From contig OZ010793.1 of the NCBI GenBank assembly GCA_963932465.1, forward strand, positions 255,947,333-256,011,332: a stretch of DNA of 64,000 nucleotides. Direction: 5' to 3'. The stretch comes from Maratus speciosus. Taxonomy: Eukaryota; Arthropoda; Arachnida; Araneae; Salticidae. Of the stretch, positions 56,925 to 64,000 are shown one piece after another. The notes beneath the pieces are model-generated. The model saw only the letters and a list, made by a program, of their open reading frames with translations, was not told where the DNA came from and ran no database searches. The position numbers were made by a program, and so were the translations under genes. The number at the start of each line of letters is the position of its first letter. Position 1 is the first letter of the stretch.

Positions 56925-58600
56925 TTCATTTACAGGGACAGCCAAAAGTTTTTCGTTACATTACGGCCTATGGGAAAAAGTCGTTTCAAATGATTTTTAA
57001 TGATTTTACGCACGCTTTCAAACAGAAAAAAATTTATATGCATTTATGAAGTGCACTAAAATATGCATTCGGTTGACTATGCGATGCAAAGAATAGTTAT
57101 TGTTCATTTACAGGGCTAAAAAAGGAATTCAAATACATAATGATATAGGGGTGGAGGGAATTGTTTGCGGCATACTTTAATTATGTTAATCTATTTCATA
57201 TATAATAAAATTGATAAATGTCGCTGAGGTTTACATACTATAAATTATTTCACGTATAATACGAATAATACGTATATAGCATTTACAGGGACACACAAAA
57301 TATTTCAGATACTATATTGTATCCGAAATACTGTTCATTAGCGATGATTGCTGGAAATGTATTTTTAATTATGATATGCGCTTTTATGATTCACTATATT
57401 TATGCATAACATATGATGCATATAAATGCTATAATTCCTATACAAGGCTACACAAAAGTATTCGTAAGGATTACTGGGTATGGGCGAAAATTGCTTAAAG
57501 GTGGTTTTTAAATGAGTTATGCTTTTTTCGCTGAACTGCAATTTAATTTACCAAGAAATGTTTGTAGAATATAGATAAAATGATATGCAGGGTCACGTAA
57601 AGAATTGGATACATGGCCGTCTATATATTATAATTTCTGGAAATGTGATTTCAGCAGTTTTAAGAGTGTCTTAGTTTGAATTAAATTTTAACTAAATAGT
57701 GGCGTGTAATAAAGATTCTAGGTACACTACAGGGTTGTACAAAAGTATTCAAGTATGTTTCCATACATTAGTATAAATTGCTGAAAAAGAATTTCAACCT
57801 GTTAGGCGTTTTCTTGCTAAACTAAATTTTCCCACTATATAGTATATATACACTTAAAAAAAATGGGTACTCAAAATTGAGTAAAAAGTACTCAATTTTA
57901 AATGCGTCACATACTCAAAATAGCTCCGATCCAAATGTACTCAAAGTTGAGAAACACGTGTACTCATTTTTTATTCCATGGTTGTGATCAAATATGAATC
58001 GTTATGTACTGCCCCCCCCCAACCCCCCCCCCCTAAAATTTAAAGTAAAAATGTACTGACATTTATTTCCCGTTCAAAGTTCTTAACAAGAAATGTTTAA
58101 TTGATTATTTATTAAGAAAAATAGCAAATTTCTTAACAAGATACTCAAATCGAATATTTTTATGACAAGAGCATTATTTTCAAGCACTTTTAAATTATTT
58201 TTAAAATACTGTGCATAATTTTATATTTACATTAATAAACATCATTTATGCCGCCATAAATGAAATGAACCATTACAGGGTACAAAACTATTCGTTTGTT
58301 TGTGTTTGATAACATGTGATGTTTCAAAATAGAGAAAGCATAGGTTCATTTTTGATCCAAAAATATTCAATTCGATATGAGTACGTCGGTTTACTCATTT
58401 TTGAGTACTTCATTTTTTTTCAGTGTGTCGACCTACAGATCAAATACAGGGCTGTTCAAAAGAATTAGAAAACATATTTGGCTATGGACGGTAACTGCTG
58501 AAATCAGTTTTTCAAATGTTTTATGCGTTTTCTAAAATGTTTACTTAGTTATCTTATTTACGTCATTTCCCTAAATTACGATGTCTTGTTAAAGCATTCA
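56925..58600. repeat. Decayed tandem array, units 140-177 bp, interrupted by a MITE
   Basis: Unit starts marked by ACAGGG-like words (ACAGGGACAGCCAAAAG, ACAGGGCTAAAAAAG, ACAGGGACACACAAAA, ACAAGGCTACACAAAAG, GCAGGGTCACGTAAAG, ACAGGGTTGTACAAAAG) at ~56932, 57109, 57285, 57449, 57588 and 57728. One more is at 58444 after the MITE. Later parts of each unit share TGCTGAAA and GCGTTTTCT words. Confidence 0.75.
57851..58425. mobile_element. MITE with CACTTAAAAAAAATG / CATTTTTTTTCAGTG ends
   Basis: Inverted ends with ACTCAAAATTGAGTA-type palindromes next to them, 575 bp. Inside is a C-run pair at 58010-58032. It splits the tandem array. Confidence 0.75.
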
Positions 58601-59196
58601 GAAAGTGTTGTAAAGTATTTTATAATCTATGCTTAACGCATGATTTTTCTTACTCGTTTTTTTTCTATTTCCCAGATCAGTCTTTTCCTATAAAACATAC
58701 CAAATCTATTTAGCTCATATTCACAAAATACAATATACACGGGAATAAAAAATTTAAATAAATATCTCTTATCATGCCGCTCTATAAATAATAGTTGTAT
58801 TAATATCCGTTAGTTTCCATGTTCGTATTTAATAAAGCAATGACAAATCACAACAAATTAAAAAACTTACACATTCTAAATATCAAGCTTGAACTCAATA
58901 TCAAGCATAGAACTTAATAAAAAAATATGTCAGTTGATAAGAATTGTTTTTTAAGTGGAAAATTTTTAAATGTTTTAGAAGTATAGGACTCCAAAATAGC
59001 GATATTTTGCTAAAAAGTACGGTAAAAAGATAAGATTTTATATTTACAGCAAAAGTTTATTTTAAAATTCATCGCTGTATTAATACTTAGATATTTTTCC
59101 AGAGAGAATCATTCGCCTTATATACAATATTTCAAATGAAAATCAAATATCAAATTAATTGCTTAAAAGGCGCAAAGGCCAACATAGTAAAAAAGA

Positions 59197-59267
59197 TTCC
59201 ATGCCGGGACTCGAACCCGGGCCATGAGTATAGCACATTGACATTCTACCGACTAAACCACATGGAA
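59197..59267 (-). tRNA. tRNA-like sequence, anticodon position GCU; probably a SINE part
   Basis: It folds as a tRNA by eye: 7-bp acceptor TTCCATG/CATGGAA, box A TGGTTTAGTCGG, perfect T arm CCGGG-TTCGAGT-CCCGG. The anticodon loop GTGCTAT has U33 and A37 and reads GCU. The anticodon stem has two mismatches, and the variable loop is short whereas real tRNA-Ser has a long one. With a second copy in the same palindrome, it is more likely a repeat-borne tRNA pseudogene. Confidence 0.5.
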
Positions 59268-59702
59268 CGGCGCCCAGTCTGTAACATTTCTTACTATTAC
59301 ATGTTGGCAAGGCTACAAACGCAGCACAAGATGGAATATTTATCGTGAGCCACCGACATGGAGTAGACACGAAACTTAATTAAATCCAGCATCGATTGAA
59401 ACTATATTAATAATTGGAAATTTTTCCAGGGAGAAACATTCGCCTTGCATACAACATTTCAAATTAAAATTGCCTTTTAAGCAATTAATTTGAAATTTGA
59501 TTTTCATTTGAAATATTGTATGCAAGGCGAATGGTTCTCTCTGCAAAAATTTCCAAGTATTAATATAATTTCAATCGATGCTGGATTTAATTAAGTTTCG
59601 TGTTTGCATCATGTTGGTGACTCAAGCTAAATATTCCATCTTGTGCTGCGCTTGTAGCCTTGCCAACATGTAATAGTGAGAAATTTTCCAGCCTGGGTAT
59701 CG

Positions 59703-59774
59703 TTCCATGTGATTTAGTCGGTAGAATGTCAGTGCGCTGTACTGATGGCCCGGGTTCGGAGTCCCAGCATGGAA
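59703..59774 (+). tRNA. tRNA-like sequence, inverted partner copy
   Basis: Same acceptor arm as the copy at 59197. The anticodon stem TCAGT/ACTGA is perfect here, but position 33 is C and the T loop has one extra base (TTCGGAGT). The anticodon position again reads GCU. Likely a pseudogene within the repeat. Confidence 0.45.
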
Positions 59775-60132
59775 TCTTTATCACTATTTGCGTCTTTTAA
59801 GCAATTAATTTGAAATTTGATTTTCATTTGAAATCACAGTGTTTATGACAAGTTCGTCACAAATGACACATATTTCACAAATTGGTCACAGTGTGACTTC
59901 AAAGCACTGTCAATTTCGTCACAGGTTCGTCACAAAGTTAATGCCAAAATAGTCACAAGTGACACACTTTTCACAAATTTGTCACACTGTGACTTCACAG
60001 AGTAATCACAAACGACCTCTAAAACGGCCATAACGACCTCGCATTCTAGTCACTATGACGTCACATCGACGGTCACAAAATCACAGTGTGACTTCACAAC
60101 GACGTCGCCGTGACGTCACCATGCCTTACGGG

Positions 60133-60520
60133 ATATTGTATGAATTGTAATCCTTCACATTAAATTATTTTTTAAGCCCTACAAATATTCCTTTCCTTTC
60201 ATCTTTAAATTAACTTTTTCGTTTTATAATTTTATCGCTCATTTAAAAGGTTTCTCTTTCTTTATTTCTTTATTTTAAATTAAATCAATAACAGTTTTTT
60301 TATTTTATTTTTCGAGGTGTTTGTATCATTTTCTAACTGATATAGCTATTTCAAATCTTTAAACAATGATGATTTTGCCAAAAAATAATCACTGGCAACC
60401 TTTTTGTTCAAAATAACAATAAAATACGAAATTTTATTATCAAAAATCATGGTTATACCTGTATATTATACAAATAAACCACCACAGGAATATTCTCTAT
60501 CCAATGATATTAAAACCGAA
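60133..60520 (+). repeat. Dispersed repeat R, copy A, right part
   Basis: Homologous to 63630-64000: shared words include ATATTGTAT, TTTTCGTTTTATAAT, AATAATCACTGGCAACC, AAAATACGAAATTT and AAACCACCAC. It begins exactly where the GTGAC element ends. Confidence 0.88.
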
Positions 60521-60584
60521 AAAAATTCATCGGGTAGTTTTTGAAATTACCCGAGCCGAATATTTAGGACCTTCTACTTTATAA

Positions 60585-61250
60585 TATATACTAGCAGGCT
60601 TTGCCCGCTGCGCTGGTCCATTTTCCAAACGAATCTTGAATCAAACGAAATTGTGATTTTTAACCTTCTATTTTAAAGCAGTAAAGACCATCACCTGGAA
60701 TGCCCTTCTGCATTGCTGAAAACGATGCTAACTTCATTGGGATATTATACTATCTTATGCCTTAGACAAAATCTGGGCAATTAAGGAACAACTCTTTTAG
60801 TTGACCATTTAAAGTAGAGTTTGGTACGGAAATGAGACAGTTATGACAACAGGAATTAAATTATTCTCTAGTCATCACACTGTTAAATTAGAGAGCATTA
60901 CAATGATTGAAGAGATTGATTTTTGAACTTTAAGAACATTCCGATTGTTCATTTTCATTTGTTTGTTGTTGAACTCCCAGCATCCCAACTTGCGCTATAT
61001 GTGGTTCTGGTAGCTTAAATTCAATCTCATTACATGTTACATAACATTTTTTAATAAACGTCCTCTTCTGGCAGGTCTGCTACTGTTTTCCATCTGTCTA
61101 TACCAGCAGAATAAATAGAATAAAAAATTTAAAGAATTATTTGCAGACAATGATGAGCATTTAACTTATATATTGATTCGAACAGTGAAGTAAAAAAAAA
61201 AAATAATAAAAAGTGGATTTTTAAAGCTAAATTTTTTGAATAAAATTAAA
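60585..61250 (+). mobile_element. Decayed non-LTR/Penelope-like remnant
   Basis: It begins TATACTAGCAGGCTTTGCCC and GCTGCGCTGGTCCA, the typical start of a common arthropod repeat tail (ACTAGCaG.C..CCCGC..CGCTGG). The rest has no frame and the right border is unclear. Confidence 0.45.
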
Positions 61251-61251
61251 A

Positions 61252-61527
61252 GGTACTACTTGATTATCTCATCGACCAAAAAACTATCGCCAAAATATAA
61301 GATTAAATGCCAATAGTGGATGATCGTAAATGTCATATTCACTTGACATTAAATACCTTACACGTATTTGTTACGTCATCAAATTAATTTGAATTTGAAT
61401 TTTTATTAAGGTTTTACTAATTTATTTGTTCTTTCCTTATTTGAAATAACAAATTATGTTAATTTGTATAATTTGGCGTTGGCGAATAGTTTGGCAAAAT
61501 TGGTCGACGCGATAATCAAGTAGTACC
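61252..61527. mobile_element. MITE, diverged relative of 7567-7857
   Basis: The ends GGTACTACTTGATTATC and complement continue to TCGACCAA. The interior shares GATCGTAAATGTCA, TTACACGT, TTACGTCATCAA and AATTTGTATAATTTGGCG with the copy at 7567-7857. No target duplication can be recognised. Confidence 0.85.
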
Positions 61528-62285
61528 CCACGAAAAATATATTTGCATAAAGAATTTTTTACGTTAAAGAACATTTACATTCTCAGAAAAATATTGCTTA
61601 AACAAAAAAAAAAAAAAAATCCAGAAAATTATAAATTTCAAAAAATAATTATAAAAAATATGCATGCAAAATTATTACTTATCCACAAGTAGCATTCAAA
61701 GAAAAACGCAACCCAAAATGCTGAAGATCGCAACAATCACATTGAAACATTTATCACCAAAAAAAATCTCGCCAAAAAACCAGAACAGGAAATGGAACTC
61801 TTGCCTAACTATTAGACACAGATGTCATATACGTACCGGGTTTGGCGCATTTTTTTTTCACAACAGTTTGACGAAAACATAGTTTTCAAATACCAGTTAC
61901 ATATATGTATACTTATTTTTAAAAATTTCTATTATTTTAAAAGCAAATAACAATAAATATATAATTAATTAATAACTATAGACAGAATATAATTTATTTA
62001 ATTGTAAAAAAAAGGAAATAAGAGTAAATAAACGATTTATTAAATAAACTACAATAGCCATGTTAGTTACCATGTCAGGCAAAATAACGCCATTTTGAGC
62101 CCATTAGGTACCCTGGAGCGTATATGAATTCCGTGCCAATAATAATAATAATAATATGGAATTCAGACGTTACTTTATGTACTTTTAAATATCGAAGATT
62201 AGTCTAATATCTTTTAAAATATTACCTAACAGAGGAGGGAATATGAAGAAAAAACAAAGAAGAAATAACGAATTAAAAAAGAGGT
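61528..62285. other. No gene; partial MITE end at ~61812
   Basis: ACAGATGTCATATACG and TTTGGCGCATTTTTTTT at 61812-61858 resemble the left end of the MITE at 62286. No right end follows. The rest is AT-rich with an (AAT)n stretch at 62139-62156. Confidence 0.5.
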
Positions 62286-62486
62286 ACAGATGTCATATTC
62301 GCCCCATATTGGCGCGATTTTTTTCTGTTGCCAATATCATATAGGCAACAGGTACTTAACTTGCGCCAAAGTGTCGTTATTTTCCTTGATGTGGTAACCC
62401 GGATTATGTTGTTTATGCTGTTGATGTTTTCGCCAAATTGGCAACCGAAAAATATCGTGCCAATATGGGGCGAATATGACATCTGT
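62286..62486. mobile_element. MITE with ACAGATGTCATATTC ends
   Basis: Inverted ends of ~50 bp, ACAGATGTCATATTCGCCC on both sides, then ATATTGGC and TTGCCAAT. 201 bp, no coding capacity. Frames at 62273-62585 are chance. Confidence 0.92.
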
Positions 62487-62528
62487 GGCAAAAAAGATTT
62501 GCAATTTTTTTTTCAGCAAGCAATTTTT

Positions 62529-62732
62529 GGTACTTTCCAGTTAACCGGGCGCCAGTGTTATATATACATATATATACATACATAGATGCGTATATATACA
62601 TATATTGTATATATACACATATATACATGTGTATCCACATATTTGTATATATATATAGATGTATATACATACATTTGTGAATACATATACATTTATATAT
62701 AACAGTGGCGCCCGGCTAACCGAAAAGTACCC
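62529..62732. mobile_element. MITE enclosing a TATACA microsatellite
   Basis: The inverted ends GGTACTTTCCAGTTAACCGG and complement, then GCGCCA and TGTTATATATA, enclose ~130 bp of TATACATA-type simple repeat. Only 42 bp separate it from the previous MITE. Frames across the simple repeat on the minus strand are artefacts. Confidence 0.85.
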
Positions 62733-63003
62733 AATTTTTATTTCAAAATGTTGAATTTTTTTTATAGTAATAACACATGATTGCATAAATTTCCTTAAGA
62801 ATAGTTTTCAGTTCCTAAATTTTGAAACTGTGAATTTCCCTGTACGTGAAATTGGCGTTATGGCCAAAGAAATATTAAATAAACAATAACATTTTCAAAA
62901 AGGAAAAAAAGGGATAATATTCATTGATCTGAATCGGAGTCTATAAAAATCACATGCTTCCGTAATTACGACGAAAATTTTTTTAAAAAGTATGAAATTA
63001 CGA

Positions 63004-63196
63004 ACAGATGTCCCATATTCCCTTGGCAGCCATCTGGGATTTTTTCTTGGCGTGAAAACCCCTTTTCCGCCAAGTAGTAAATGTCACCCAGCAACAATTT
63101 ATGCGCATGAAAGGCTTAACGAAAATAAAATGCAAAACATCGTCAGCAAGAAATCTCAAAACATCCAAGATGGCGTCCGCTTGAATATACAGCATC
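63004..63196. mobile_element. MITE with AGATG termini, copy 2
   Basis: It shares CCATCT, TTCTTGGCGTGAAAACCCC, TTTTCCGCCAAGTA and ATCCAAGATGGCG with 4606-4819. Ends ACAGATGTCCCATATT / AATATACAGCATCT. The frames on both strands here are within the MITE. Confidence 0.88.
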
Positions 63197-63354
63197 TAAG
63201 CCTGAAAGGATTTTACAATATGTATGTGTGGCAGAAATTCAAACAAAATTTTAAATATTTGATTCCATTTTTTAAATATTAACTGATATCTATATCATTT
63301 ATAATTGAATATAAAAATGTTGATCTCGTCCACTTGAACAACCACAAATCCTCA

Positions 63355-64000
63355 AGCTAATGTCACGCTTATGCATTTTTGGCTTAAAATCACATTGTTT
63401 GGCGACAAACGAAAAATAGAAATCGTAAAGAAACACATAATATGTAACTCACAATAATTACAGTATTATTTACAGTTGCATCTGCTTGTTTCTCCTATAA
63501 ATCACATTATGTGAATTAAATAGTTAGATAAAATGAAAAGAAAAGAACTAAAAAGAAAAAAAATGTAGTAATTCAAAATTCGTCTAATCAAATTTTCAGA
63601 TTTCTTTTTTTAACGTAAGGCATTCGCCAAATATTGTATCAAATGTAAAATTTCACAATAAATTATATTTTAAGTATTACAAATATTTATTTCATGTTTA
63701 AATTAAATATTTTCGTTTTATAATATTATGTCTTCTTAAAACATTTTTTTTGTTGTCTTTTTAAATTAAATATCAGTATTTTTTTTTCATTTATTTACGA
63801 AATGTTTGTCTAACGGATATAGTCATTTCAATTCTCTAATCAACAAACCTTTCGCCAAAATATAATCACTGGCAACCCTTTCCTTCAAAATAACATTAAA
63901 ATACGAAATTTATTACCAAAAATCATAGTTATCACTGTATATTTTCTCATAAACCACCACGTGAATATTCTTTATCGAATGATATAACTTGCAAAAAAAT
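63355..64000 (+). repeat. Dispersed repeat R, copy B (uninterrupted), runs off the window
   Basis: Continuous homologue of 54258-54527 plus 60133-60520. It passes through GCCAAATATTGTATC where copy A holds 5.6 kb of extra sequence. Diverged by roughly a quarter of positions by eye. The right end lies outside the window. Confidence 0.85.

Larger units (their letters stand above)
59125..59840. repeat. Palindrome carrying two tRNA-like units
   Basis: Two ~350-bp copies of one unit in inverted orientation meet at ~59480. The unit has AATCAAATTTCAAATTAATT and GCTTAAAAG at its outer edge, then the tRNA-like sequence, then ACATGTTGGCAAGGCTACAA, TTAATTAAATCCAGCATCGA and GGCGAATG words. Arm similarity is high but not perfect. 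Confidence 0.88.
54528..60132. mobile_element. 5.6-kb element with GTGAC-rich terminal inverted repeats
   Basis: The left end (CCC, GCATGGT, GTGACGTCGTTGTGACGTCA) and the right end in complement are diverged inverted repeats of ~300 bp packed with GTGAC/GTCAC words. Repeat R is interrupted exactly here, whereas it is continuous at 63357-64000 across CCAAATATTG. So the span behaves as one insertion, possibly with an AT duplication. The interior is AT-rich: G-runs at 54958-54974 and 55463-55474, a poly-A at 56064-56090, a tandem array, a MITE and a tRNA-like palindrome. I found no transposase, so it is either non-autonomous or a compound of several insertions. Confidence 0.75.

Noticed and set aside
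59136..59784. Frames containing RDSNPGHEYS- and PGPSVQRTDILP-like peptides
   Set aside because: These are translations of the tRNA-like units, a well-known source of false proteins in annotations.
62413..62786. Tyr/Ile-rich frames of 81-85 codons
   Set aside because: Translations of the TATACA simple repeat inside a MITE.

Overview
This window looks like a transposon-dense, AT-rich stretch of a large animal genome, most likely an arthropod. The evidence is the mix of Gypsy and BEL/Pao LTR retrotransposons, Tc1 and mariner (DD34E/DD34D) DNA transposons, hAT elements with 8-bp target duplications, TTAA-inserting MITEs, decayed non-LTR tails and long introns. No bacterial operon, rRNA, CRISPR or phage feature is present. 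The species cannot be fixed from the sequence alone.

Layout. 1-3.2 kb: 3' part of an apparently intact Gypsy element (pol plus 3' LTR). 3.3-8.0 kb: three MITEs, a ~790-bp tandem repeat and a microsatellite. 8.06-8.31 kb: a candidate host exon, minus strand. 9.6-17.4 kb: a complete but defective BEL/Pao element (10423-15841, minus, target duplication GTGTG) between copies of one short repeat. 18.4-25.9 kb: small DNA elements, including a 2.1-kb hAT-like element filled with a GC-rich minisatellite in inverted arms (19913-22010) and a 1.7-kb element with a repeated CCAAATACCGGCTA motif. 26.9-30.0 kb: a dead Tc1-like transposon carrying two copies of one 0.7-kb element. 31.8-32.2 kb: the best host-gene evidence, a minus-strand exon with a good splice acceptor. 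32.6-40.3 kb: a 1.5-kb giant palindrome, a Gypsy fragment, a long-TIR element with a mariner inside its arm, and a BEL/Pao relic. 40.8-42.8 kb: a decayed repeat of non-LTR type containing a foldback. 43.5-46.5 kb: four TA-inserted elements in a row. 47.1-49.5 kb: a 2.4-kb foldback element. 51.0-51.6 kb: a perfect 253-bp inverted repeat. 51.7-53.0 kb: a hAT relic with perfect target duplication. 54.5-60.1 kb: a 5.6-kb element with GTGAC-rich ends, whose borders are supported by an unfilled paralogous copy at 63.4-64.0 kb. It contains a decayed tandem array, a MITE and a palindrome holding two tRNA-like sequences. 60.1-64 kb: further MITEs and the unfilled copy.

The only likely host gene is represented by the two minus-strand exons at 31.8-32.2 and 8.06-8.31 kb. 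If they belong to one transcript, nearly all the transposons between them lie in one ~23.5-kb intron. All other coding potential belongs to transposable elements, and only the Gypsy pol reads through without a break. The most distinctive property is the number of large inverted-repeat (foldback) structures, at least ten longer than 200 bp. Several have target duplications but no coding capacity.
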